This document shows positions 32,790 through 45,400 of a stretch of 64,000 bases of DNA, piece by piece. The stretch is from Takakia lepidozioides (taxonomy: Eukaryota; Streptophyta; Takakiopsida; Takakiales; Takakiaceae). The position numbers were made by a program, and so were the translations under genes. The first letter of the stretch is position 1; every line of letters starts with the position of its first letter. The notes under the pieces were generated by a model. That model worked only from the letters and a program-made list of their open reading frames with translations, made no database searches and was not told the DNA's origin. The stretch covers positions 94,158,756 to 94,222,755 of the forward strand of contig CM060731.1 in NCBI GenBank assembly GCA_030704615.1, in the 5' to 3' direction.

Positions 32790-33095
32790 CTCCCCCTCTC
32801 AATCTCTCAATCTGAATCTCTCTCTCCCTCACTCTCTTCCTCCCTTCCCTCTCTCCCTCCCTACTCTGTTTTTTTTTGCTCTCGAGCTCTCCCGGGTGCA
32901 ACTACCCCCGTGCGCCGGAGTGTTTTTCGGCGGCAGTGACGCAGCGCTGACGCGCCACAGTGTTCAAACCCGTGCGCGCCCTCCCTCTCCGTCCCATTCT
33001 CTCTCTCTCATTCTCCCTCTCGCCCTAATCTCTCTCCCTCACTCTCTCCCTCTTCTCCCTCTTTTTGTTTTTGTTTTTGTTTTTTTTTTTTAGCT
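32790..33095. repeat. Pyrimidine-rich low-complexity tract
   Basis: Long runs of CTCTCTCCCTC-like sequence broken by two GC-rich islands (about 32,880-32,985), ending in a TTTTTG repeat and a T run (33,062-33,091). The 176-codon open frame through it is compositional. It could be a promoter-type or 5' leader region of an unseen gene, but no coding sequence follows. Confidence 0.6.
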
Positions 33096-33099
33096 GTTT

Positions 33100-35440
33100 G
33101 AGCGAGGGAGCACGCCCCCGCCACTGTGTGACGGAGCGCCAGCGTGAGGGAGCTGCCACGGGCGCCCGCGTGCAAGTAAGCTGCCAAGCATTTCTAGTGA
33201 GTGGAAACAGAGCTATCCCATCAAGCGCATGGCACTGCTACCTTCCATGATTGCACTGCCATTGACCACCAAACGTCGTGCCTCACATAGGCACCGAACG
33301 TAGTGGACCCTGGTTTGCAACAAAAATGCACTTGTACCGTTTGACATTGACGCGGGTCTTCTCCCTTCTAGCCTTGTCTCACTCATATGCCTTAGGAGGT
33401 CACATATCGCATTGGTCAGAGACCTATGTTGGACTCACTCGACATACTGTTAGTGCCGCATATTCTTCTAACTCGTTTGTTCCGTCATTACACTCGAACG
33501 TCCGAAAATATGTTGCCCTTAGTTCTGTAGATGTTAGGGTAAATCTTCTTGAGTTTCATCTTTTGACCTCGTCTTTTCGCAGCTGAAGTAGTCATTAAGA
33601 TGCCAGGGTATTCCATCATGAGCTTCATTGTAGACTCTCCAAATTCTTAATCTACTTGGGGTCGTCCGCCCATATGCAGTCAACAAGAGCAATTGGCCCT
33701 ATATTGCACCCGCATTCATTGAAAAAAATGGTCATCACCATCAAAACCGACAAACCGAGGAAGTGTCCTCATAAAAACATCTACAGGCCCCACCAGATGC
33801 ATCTTCCTTTTGACCACTGTGGCGACCATATCGTTAAGTTTCCCATGCTCGCATTCAACTCGTTCGGTAAGCGTAGTGTTATTCTACATTAACAGTGTAG
33901 AATATGGTGTTAGATTTTTATTGGCTCATCCTACATATCGATGTCAAAAAGATGTAATTAGTCCCTATTACAACTTCCCTAGATAAAACGTACATTAAAT
34001 ACCCTTGATAAACCCTTTATCAAATTCCCTCAATTATTTCTATCACATTATTACTAATGATTAATTTTGATAATATATTATATATATCGCAGTAATATTT
34101 AATTTTAAGCTTGAGTTCAATATTTACTTTTATTTTTATTTTTTATAGTTAGTATCTTTTATGTGGTACGAGTTGGTCGCCTTTAGCATTTTTGGATAAA
34201 AGATGTTTTGTTGTTGTTTTTGGGGGGTCAATCCCAAGACTTAGTTTGCTTAAGTACTGCGATCTTGACTCCCCGCTCACTTGATTTTGGACCGACATGC
34301 TTCACATATGTGGGGCTGGGATTCCCGCATTGATAGTATTCTCCTTTACATATGGACAGAGTGGGTAGTTGGAAAAGAATGAAGATGAGCTAGAGGAGTT
34401 GTATTGTCTTATGGTTTTCCTTAATACAACAGCTAGTTTGGGATTAGTGAGGTGGCAGCTTTGGGTGATGTAGGTGGACTGGGATCTGGTTGTCCACTGT
34501 GACAGTGCCACATGGCCTATTGTTTAGATTAGGTTTTCAATCTATTTAACCTGGAAGCTTGGGCTTTCGGAGGAGGTGGTTATGTTCTGGTTTCATGGCA
34601 ATGTGTACTTTGAGTGTGCTGGATGGAAGTGGAATTGGTTGATTGGATTGAATTTGTTAGATGGATCCTCTACGGTATACTCCCTTATTTGCAAAGCATA
34701 GTTCTCCGACTATATCCCCATAGTCTAGTTTCATAGAAGAATAACCCCTAGAACGAGAATCTTCCGTCACAAGAGCTTGTCTGTATTCCTGAATGATGTC
34801 TGCAACTCGGCAAACAAACGATTTGAATTCATTTACCGTGGGTGTCCCATTACTGTGCAACGTGAAAAACTTATAATCTCGATGATGTTTTCGTCGATGG
34901 TTGAAGTGCTGGACTCCCATGAGAACAAGGTTGGCCCGACCCTTTTAAAAGAGAGAGGAGACACCACAGGTTCAGGGAGAATCAACTTGCTAAAGAAACA
35001 GACCTGCAGGTCAAAAGACCAGGGTTTCTTCATTACCTTGATCTAAAACATTCACATTCGAGAGGATGCCAAGGAACTCCTCAGAGGGTGATAGGACCTT
35101 CAAGGTAGGCAGCAGCAATGGATGTATAACCAACGAATCCACTTAGAGATAGATACATGGACGAGATCCACAGAAACCTACCGGGCATGTTGCCATTGCC
35201 AGTCAGTGTGACTTTATCCTTCCAAATTAATTCACTTGATCTACTCACTGACAGAATTCTTCAGAAAATGCTCTGAAGATGAGCTGGTCAAAGCATGCTC
35301 TATCTACAGAAGAATCCTGTACAGCAACAACCCTGAATTGGGGTTTGCCACAAGAAAACTAAGATTACATCTAATTTTCAAATTAAGTGACAACTCAAAT
35401 TATCATCATCTACGGAAATATTTGTTGCTAGTGTGCCCCT
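33100..35440. other. No gene recognised; 3' flank of the demethylase gene
   Basis: 33.9-34.2 kb is AT-rich. Open frames here (33,278-33,586 plus; 34,657-34,920 minus) have no motif that I know. The polyadenylation region of the demethylase gene should lie just below 35,447, but I cannot point to a signal with confidence. Confidence 0.4.
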
Positions 35441-35446
35441 GTGAGC

Positions 35447-38400
35447 CTAAGCATTGCTGTCCATCTTTGATGCTTTGCTTGGAGACGACTTAGTAGCTTG
35501 CAGATGTAACCTGGGTACCAGAGGCTTGGGTGATCGTGAGTTCCGATCAAACCCCCTCACACAAATATATCCTGGAGACAAGCTATCCCATATTAGTCCC
35601 AGTTGCAAGAATATATGCATGTTGCGTCATTATTTGGGTATGGCATGGACCTAGACTTGCCAGCCCCATGACAACCTCAGATACAGAACAGTTCCTGATT
35701 GGAAAACGTGAAAATCCGTTTCAAGAGATAAGCATCGCGAAGCCTATGGTCACAAGGCTCACTCTGCCAGCCACATCTGTGAATGCCATCATTTTCTTTC
35801 GTGTTTTCTCTCTCTCACACACCGGGAGACCAGATGAAAATACATACACACACGGACAGCAGCAATTGTGCATGAAATGAAGGCTCCCTATACCTCGCCA
35901 AAAGCATGCTTGAATCTCCTCTGTTGTCATACCTGTTTCAGATTACCCAAAGGCCAGATAGCAGGGTTTAATATCTTCTGATAATTACCAGAGAGGTGTA
36001 GAACGAGAGGGGACACAAGTAGAACAACAAATCACAAACAGGAAAGTGTCACAAAGGCAGAATACCTCATGGGAAAAAGATATAAAAGAACAACATGCCT
36101 GGCTTTATGTCCTTGCTTATGGACCACTGCCTACAGAAAATGGTACATAGCCCTCTCTTGTGCAATTGTGTGCTGCGAGCGTTTGGAGTCACTCCCCGGA
36201 GCTCTTCCAATGGTTCCACCCATGTTATTTTTAATATCACAATACTTTTATTCTCTGGAATACCTTGAGATCCTTCAGGTATGGCAGTAGGCATGAGCTG
36301 ATCATCACTACAAGAATTGGGGACAATATGCATCTTTCTTACCTCTCTTGAGCTCATCTGGTACAACATCCCTCCAGGCTTTCATGGAAGCTGGAACAGA
36401 GCAATTCTGCTGCCTTTCTGGCTCTGATCCCTACGTAGTACCTATGTAGTAGGTAGCGCCCTGCAGCGCGACCGCTACCTAGTAAATAGGTCATACTTCA
36501 TCCTCAAAGTACACACATTAGCGATTTCTTGTGCATGGTGTTCCTTGCCTGTTCCTGTCCTGGTGCTTACTAGGTCTCTACTGCAGTTGTAATTATGCTC
36601 GGGAGGACCTGAGGCAATGCTTCTAGGGAGTAGCTGGCTTGGAGGTTTTGTCCACTTGATTTGGGTGGCCTGCCAAAGATTTCAGATGTATGTGTGAGCC
36701 AGGATTGGAGTTACCTCGAAAAATACTCGTTACAGATGTACCGAAGAAAACAAAGCGGCGTCGGAGATTCCAGAGCAATGTACGAGGGACTTCTACAGGC
36801 TGTAAACTGCTTGTGTGGTCTGCAAAAACCTGCCGTCATCACCATTTCCATGTTATGAATTGTGCTAGCCAAAATATTTAGCTACCAGCAGGAGGGAGTC
36901 TTTGTGCCTCAAGTTCCCGAAGCCAATTCTTAGGATCTGCATGTATGCCATACCTGGCTCTGACTCAGCCGTCTTTGCAGGGTGTGGTGACTATTGATAG
37001 TCTATTTCGAGGCTCCATCCTCACCCAACTCTGTTTGCATGCCAAGCTCTTGTGTACAAGCTTTTCCAAAATGATGACAGTGGACGACAATCTAGATGTT
37101 TCTTAGAAATAGAGGAAGGAATAATATGAAAAGGGGCTGTATACCTCATTGACTTGAAAATAAGTACCATTCAGAGGAAAACTGCCCTGCATTGCTGTTC
37201 TGCATGGCACCTGTTTCAACCAGTGTGTTTCCATCAGAGAGTCTACAGTACGAAGGTTACTGCATGCCTGGTCTTGTACATCTTATCCACTAGTCCATTG
37301 AGGTATCAGTGAGAGTATCAGCCTAAACATCCAGTAACCAATCACTATGAATCTTGAAGGGCTTTCCTGTTGGTGCTGCCATTGACCAATCTGCGAAATA
37401 CGGAGTTCTTCAATACTAATGGGAAACCAGCATAAAAACTTGGATGAAAGTACCCAGTTTAGATATGAATTCCTCTTTGTGAGGAGCACAGGAGCATGCT
37501 GCAGAGGAACCCACCATCCATACTTTTCCAATGATACCTATGTAAATTTCCAAGGTGCGCTTCCATTGTGTGTACAGTAACTTGCCGCTGTCCTTACTGC
37601 TTGTTCTGTGGGCTATTTTATTTTTGGCCTCGTATACTGACAAAGAGTGCATCAAATGAATGCTTACCAATAGTGTGCCTTTGACCGTCTCAGCCTCACC
37701 ACCATGACCAGATGATGCAAAAGGATTATCCTCATGACAGTCCTCCAAATTCGGTATGGTCCCAGGGGTTTCACCTACAAGACCCATAGAAGGTCAACAA
37801 TGTTGTGCTACTAAGGAAATCATACACCTGGTTGCTGGAGAGGCATCCACCTACCGGTCATTTTGAGGCACATGACCGGGGCCTCACTCTCCCAAGCCAT
37901 GAGTCAGTCATGCTAATATAGAATGTCTGCATAGTTCTTTTGAAACTTTTGGTAAAGGGTATGAAATAGTTCTATGTAAACAGCTCTCTCCTGCTTCTAG
38001 ATGAGATGGTGTCAAAATACCTAGTTGTAGCAGGTACAAGATGAATCAAAGCTGAGAAGTACCTGGGCTCCAAATTGCAAGTAGATAACAACAAGGATCA
38101 TCAGGTTCTCTGGTGTCCATCTGTTCACAGGAAAATCAGTAAGTACAGTTGGCAAGTAACTATACAAGGAGTGAATTGACCCTATGGTGAAGAGTAGTAA
38201 GTTTTAAGGTTAAATGTGTAACCCAGGAAAAACAGAGTAACAGTGAGAGAAGTATTACCCCTTCAACAAGAGGATGATGATCTGGGAGTTCATACCTGCA
38301 AACGATGCACAAATTCAGTTTCTGTTTTAGCCAGGCATGGCAAAATATGTGTACATTTCTTTCCCCAGGCGTTTAACAGCAGTGAGTGAATGGGTCTCTC

Positions 38401-39485
38401 TGGTAAGTGGACCAACCCTTACCCTGACAACACCAGCTACAGTTATCTTTCTTTAGGAATCTGACAGATGATGCCCATATTTGTTTCTATAATGATTTCC
38501 ATGTTTGAAATTGTATGCCTTTGAGACTCCACTGCAAAAGTCTACCCGTCAGCATCACGGGTCAAGGTCTATGGTTGGACATTGCCTTGGCTCCTTCAAG
38601 CTCAGTAACCTTGCAGATAGGGGATTCAATGAGAAAAAACTACCTGACAGGATGTAACTATGGGTGTTGTCCATTTGCTTGCAGAATAAAATGAGATAGA
38701 AATACGGCAGAGACTGCCAGGGTGTTCACATTGTGTCATAGAAGGAAACGATTGAGGCAGCTAGAGAGCGAAAACTGATAAAACAGAGCTTTATGGTCAA
38801 GTTTGCTTCTCACACGTAGTGAACGGTTCGGAGACGGCCAATGTTCTTCAACTTGGGCACAGGTATGGAGGCAGCTCCAGGGGGTAGCAGAACAAGCTCT
38901 TGTGATGGCACATCTGACATCAACGCTTCTGATGATGGAAATATACCAGGACTTTCCAAAGTCATCTGAGTATTCACTCCTGAATTCATCCCAATAGTCG
39001 AAGAACTGGGTAGCTTGCGCTTTGATTTATCCACCTCAAAAGATGTAGCTTCTGAGGGTGGAGAGAGATCTGCCAAATCTCCATGGAGCATCCTTGACAC
39101 TGGTTCTGACTCTGTTGCAATGTTGTCAGGGTTGGGCAACTGGCAGGAGTTTGAAATGTCAACCTGCATTGGCTCTCCTAAATTTGATTCCTTTAGAAAC
39201 CTTGTGACCACTGAATTGTCCTTTATCTCGACAGAAAATGGTTCATCCTCAATATCACAGTCTGATAGATCAGCATCCGATTGCTCGGGTGAACTTGGCT
39301 CTTCAATAATGGGTTCACAAAATGCTTGAGACACTGCCTGCAGGGTTGGAAACATCAGTGCAGTTTCCTGTTGGTGCCCCACTTCAAGAACAGTTGAGTT
39401 TCCAGAATTTGCTTCTGTGGCTGTTGGTGGTAATGCCAGGATAGGTTTACCCTCTGTCTCTTGCGAGGGGAGCGCCAGCTTGGCA
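35447..39485 (-). other. Demethylase exons 13-20: acidic linker and C-terminal RRM-like domain
   Basis: Exon 13 carries CEPIIEEPSSPE, an acidic stretch and VPKLKNIGRLRT. Exons 14-20 are small. They give YELPDHHPL, TREPDDPCCYLLAIWSPG, then TVKGTLL, VPCRTAMQGSFPLNGTYFQ, VFADHTSSLQPVEVPRTLLW and FFGTSVTSIFRG, TEEIQACFWRG, and YICVRGFDRNSRSPKPL before the stop. Between AIWSPG and TVKGTLL (exon 16), flowering-plant members have a Cys-rich permuted CXXC unit; here only one Cys remains. Confidence 0.92.
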
Positions 39486-42400
39486 CTGTCATATTCACCA
39501 CCAAAACATTGTTGACATGTTAGAAGATCCACTCAATTCAGAAAAATCAACATGAATGTACTGTTACACAGTTCCTTGCATAAAATTGGCAAATACACAA
39601 AGTTGCCAAAATCATGATACAGAAGTTACTGCAATGTTGATATGACCCAATGAAGTACATCTAGATATCCTTAAAAATCTTCTTATAACAGTGCTAAAGG
39701 GCAACGGCAATGGATAGCAAAATTCTACCTGGCTAGAGCACTGGCAAAGTGCTTGCAGTCACCCCGCATGGGGCATGCATTGCAGTTTGGCTTGCTCTTA
39801 GTGCAGAAGACCTGCCATGCAGAACTTGCCATGAGTTAGTCAGCTTGCCTCTACCTCTCCATCATGACAATGAAGCAGGCCTATTTCTCCCAGTACAGTA
39901 TCACCATCTTAGTGGATATAGTAAGACCTCTAGCAGTCATTGAAGGTAAGCATTAGAAAATGCAGACAACATTCTAGATGCACTGGCAACTCTGAACACA
40001 ATAACTCGAGAAAAGAATAGAAGACCTTTCCAAATGTGATCATCTGGTAGTGGAGCTCATACCTGCAATAAAGGATCCAAAAATTCATGACACCTTTAGA
40101 TGCAAATGAATGTAAGCAAGGAGATCACACATATCATACTCAACATTCCAAACAAATAAGCTATTCATCACAGTGTGGAAACTTGAAGACTTCTGTAATC
40201 AACGAGATAGAACAAACAGAGCCATGCCAACTGATTGAAGTCATGTCAAACATGTGGCTGCAAATAAGGAGAAGGTGCTGTCAAGCTTACAGAGTCTGCT
40301 GGTCAAGAGTGCAAAGCCGGGGCCACAAATACTTTTGGATCGTTGCCTGAACGGGGTACCTGTTAAATTCCATCATAGTACACTATTCAGACAACTGAAC
40401 TCCGGATCTAAGCAGAGTGAACCCCATTAAAAAAATAGAAGAATTCAGCTCTGCAACTTCTGGCACTGTCTCACTGCAAAGTAGAAGGTCAGATTTTTCC
40501 AACACCTGTCCATGGTGCCAAGACTTCTCCTGCGGTATAACCCCATTATCTCGTTCTAAACCCTCAACATTCCAGTTACATGAACTGTTACCAAACTTCT
40601 GCATCTGTAAATGCAGATGCAATTCTAAAGACTGCTTATTTAAGAATCAAACTCTGAAATTCGTACTAGAGCTCCAGCTGTGTGCCCCTCTGACTAATTT
40701 GCTGAAATGCTTGTCTCATGCAACTTACAGTTCAAGCAAATGGAGCTGCAGTTCCTCTGGTAAGGGCTCCAAAGGCACCCAGCCTAGCCTCACACATATA
40801 CGTCCTACATTTGTGTCCACCTGGTATGCAATATGACAAAAATCTCATGTTAGCACTGAACTAGTACCACCTATGTTTAGCAACAGTCAGGACCCACTTT
40901 CGTTTTAGACAGTTAGGAAGAGATGGGGGGCCTCAACACGAGGTGAACACACGTTTTCTGAATACAGCATTTTAAGTTCTCAATATGGCATTGGCATCAT
41001 GGCTCGCTAGAACTGTCACAATCCTGTCTGACCAGCAGGTATTTCGTACTGAGGTAGATGCATGCACTGGCCAAATATGCCAGGATGAAAGTGGCTAAGT
41101 CGTGACCAGACGTATTTTCATCCGGACGATGAATGGATTACATCCATGCTTACCTGCACCGCCTCCATTGGCAAATGAGAGTTTATTCCGTTCACTTGAC
41201 AGTCGTAATCTTCCAACAGGAGGTTGTAAAACCAGGCCACCATGATAGGACAGCCAGTTTTTACTGGGATTCCGCTGCTGAGCTGTAGGGCCTATTTAGT
41301 GTACAGTGCTAAGAGTCATGATGTTAATCTCAGTTTCCCCCTTGAAATGATGGACTTCCAAAGATTCACTCACAGGGAAAGCAAGATGGTGGAGGGTGAG
41401 AAGGCGGATGCACTCTACGCTCTTAAGACCCAGTCCTCGCACGCTTAGAAGGAAGTCCCTGCAGGCAGTAGCAAGGAAAATTCAAAACAGAAATTCTCAG
41501 TTTTTCTAACGAAATGAGAACAACAAACAACAACTGAAGTTCTCTCTTTTTCAGGACATGAGATTGACAGAAGCATCACTACAGGATTGAGAGAAATGCT
41601 CATGAAGTAGTATCTCCTCAAGATCACCCTCTATTGCCACACCATGGCTCTTTCTCTCTTTTGTGGCTTAGAGTAACATTGACGGAAATTCACTGGGTTC
41701 AATTTTCACAACATTGCAATCAGTGTGACAACCACAAACCAAATGGATGAACACCAGCTTCTAGATGATAATGAACAAGTTAACTGAGAGTATCTTGGAA
41801 AGACTTACTTGGCATCATCGAGGGGGAGGGACCGGAGCCATTCAAGGTCAAGACTGCCATGTTCTATGTGCAACCTTTCAAGGAAGGCCTGCGAAACAAG
41901 CTCATGAAGATTAATTCCAATCGATCCTATCAGAAATGAGAAGCATCCATAGACATGAATTTTCAAGTTCAACAATGTTGAGGTCCATTACAGCTTAACG
42001 TTTGGATAACAGCATCCTCAATCACTTTGAGAAAGTGCAAATAAGCATGTGGGCCCCCATCATGATTCGGTAACTTGCCATACAATGCGTACTATCTGGA
42101 AAACCATTCTCCACAGTTTAATGTAGGACTTCCGCATGTCTGTCTGGCCACCATGTGTCTCGGGAGACAGCTTGCAGAGAAGACCATGGCAGCTGTGAAG
42201 CATTGGAAATACCAGCAGTCATAGATGCACTGCTCTACAAATGCATTCTGAAGGAGAAAGAGTCTGTATCACATCAGACCTTGATTCTTCCAGCAAGGAT
42301 CCAATTCATCCCACGCTCCTTGATGACGTCAGCAAGATCTTCGACTTCAGCATGACGAACTGCCTCCCAATCAACACCATCCTCTGCAAGTGGACTCCTT

Positions 42401-45400
42401 TCATGCTTGTGGCCACTATTGCGACTTTGAATTTTCTCACCTTTAGCATCAACACCACCTCTCAAGGCTTCCCAATCAAAAGCTTTTCTGCTACTTATTT
42501 GACTTTGCTCCAATCTGGCTCTCTCAGGCCCGGTAAGTCGTGTTGGATTGAACTTGCCCTTGGTTATCGTTGATTCGTTCATCGCCTCGCTACTTACCAC
42601 ATTGTCTTTGGATAGCTCTCTCGCATCATCTCTTACCTCTTGCATTGGAAGCAGATCCACTGGTGTATTGGCTGCAGAGCTGTCTAGCTTTAAGATTGAA
42701 CTGTCTTCAAGCATGGCTTGGACAGTTGGTGCTAGACTGTCTGCTGAGGTAGCCTCCATTTTGTCATTAGGACAACCAGTACCAATGGTAACGCTCACTG
42801 ATTTTTGAACAAGCTCCTTCTCCTTGCCTTGCTCTTGGTGGTGCCAACTCTTCTCCTCACACTCTAGTAAACCTACTTGTACCACCTCTGTCCAGGAAAG
42901 AACTGTCTCCCCACATTCTAGCTGACTTTTGGCACATCCCTCATCCTGATCTTGTTGAGTGCCACTGTCCCTATCGCGCAGGAGCTCTGGCCAATTATCA
43001 ACTGAGAGAACATGACTGGTAGCTGGTTTGCAGTCACTGACAGCTCCATTTGGATCCAATCCTTCACGACGGTGATGCTCTGAACAACTCAAAAGTGTTG
43101 CAGTTGTGGCATCACAATCCTGCATTGTGAGTCCTAACAATTCGTTTTCCAAGGGGTCACCAACCTTTTCAGGAGCACTAGCCTGGTTTAAGCCAGTGAC
43201 ACCCCGACCAGTCGCAGGGAACCGGGCTCTTACACACATGAATGCTGAGCTGCAACCACTCACATAAGTTGGGGGGAAAGATTTTGTCATCAGTGTAATG
43301 TCCACAACCAAGAAGAGGTAAAATGGCAGGCAAATGTCAACAAGGAGCATCTGCTTGTTGGGACGCATTTGCTTCTAAGCAATGTAAGCTCTCTGCACAG
43401 GCAATGCTACAAGGACACCAATCCCGCCCACTCATGTATGGAGGCTGATGCTCAGGCTGATAGGAGGTCATCCATGGTGAAAATTCATTGACATAAAAGT
43501 CTTTCTGAACTGCCATGATGTTGTACCACCTTCAACTTGCTAACTTAACTTGCATTTCTAAATTTTTATCAAGCTCATTCTACTTCGTGATTCTCTGGTC
43601 CCCCTTTTGCATTCAGATTTCATTTCTCGATTACAATCTGCAAACTAGAAAAAGCCAACCACATACGCGTTCTATCAAAACTTCCAGAGCAGGTCTAGAT
43701 TAGATTGACTTCTCTCTCACTGAGGCAAATAAATGAATAATGAAACGGTACCTGGAAAGAACGTCATTCACATTTTGTGTCAGGAATGCTCCTACCACTG
43801 AATCCACCACCGAGCCCTTCCACCGCGAGAAGCTCCGATCACCTGCAGCCGCGTCCCAACACAGTATACAAACAAAACCTCGATCACAAATTTGCAAGCA
43901 AAGCAATGCCAACCTAGTCAGGTCAGTAGCCAGACTAACCGGGGGAACTGGTTGTGCTAACTACTTCTAAGAAAAGCTTAATCCCCACAGGCATAGGCAG
44001 GTTCGGGTGCGCCACAACGCTTGAAAGACTCCCATTCCTTCTACGCGCGGCGTGGATGTCGCGGTATCTGATTACGTCACATATCTTGGAGTAAGTGATC
44101 CTTGCACCCTCTACACGAGACAATATGGCATCAAGAAACAGGTTTATCACGCGGACGTTAACGGCTATCGAGCCAACATTCAGAGACACCTTCCTGAAGT
44201 ATTTTTTGCGGCTCGGTTGTCAGTGGTCACACACAACATCATGTGACTGTGAAATTTGGTGACAGGAGAGTAGCCGCTCAGGGTTTCTGATCACCAAAAG
44301 ATTGGCACCAAGGGACTCATGAGCATGCTGGTCAAGAGACTGTTGGAATTCCTGTCCATCCACGATTCTACCACCTGTTAATCTACCTCAAGCGATTGTC
44401 TTCACGATCAGAGACATCAAAGATGACTGCATCCGCATGTCTACTTCTAGGTCATCCTCTCCACGTCCATTGCCAGGGCTTCGGGCAATTCCAGAGTCGG
44501 TTCACACAGGGTGCGGATGGAGACAGAACAGATGGGATGGCACACCTCCATAGGACAGTAACCCAAGAAGATATCATATGTCCAGTATCGTAGTAACATG
44601 AGGGGTGGGCGGGGGGGACACGACACTTTTCTCTATCAGAGCAGAGGGGATGCTGCCGTCTTTTCAGAGACTGCGAGTTCAGGGCTGTATGAGTTCAGGA
44701 AAATGGTGGAATTGGCTTCCAGTTACTCACCATCTAGTGACGCTCTGTCATTTGAAGGGGCTGTCATCAAGAAGCAGGGACATGAGCAGGCTTTGCAAGA
44801 AGCCACTTTCATAGACATCTGAGATGCCTGCATCCTCATGCCTTATTATTTGTGTGATGTTCTGCTCATTATCACTAGGGATGATACACCACGAGAGTGC
44901 AATTAACATGAGGTGGGGAGTGAATACCATTTCCTTTCTCCTGCCCAGTATAGTATGAGATCATAAGGAGATACTAAGGTTTTTCCAGAGACTGCTAGGT
45001 GTCTACCCCAACGGGTTATCCACTACCAGGACTGGAACAGGCTGATCAGTCAGGACCTAAGGGATACATCTGTGACAGAAATGAGATCCAGATTGCCAGC
45101 TCACCCCAAAGCTCCAGTTCTACGGAGACAGTATCCTTGGGGCCTTACTAGTGTCTGCCATGTTCTCTTTGGGCATTTCAGAGTCGGTACACAAGCCTAT
45201 GGATCAAGACAGGCAGATGGCAGAACATACCTGGTGAGGATTGTCCAGTATGGAACTTAACAAGAGGTGGAAAAAGACCATTTCTTTTTCTCCTGCCTGT
45301 ACAATGATATCAGTGGATGATACTGCTGTCTTTTCAGACTCTACGCAACCTTTTCAGGAGGCCTTCCGTTTTTAAGACAAAAGTGCTTAGCTTAACTGCC

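Noticed and set aside
32563-33093. 176-codon plus-strand open frame rich in Ser, Leu and Pro
   Set aside because: Purely the product of a CT-rich low-complexity tract.
36890-36960. A possible extra demethylase exon (YGIHADPKNWLREL) with AG and GT borders
   Set aside because: It does not match the family at this point, and the neighbouring exons 37145-37210 and 36715-36829 already join in phase with conserved sequence.
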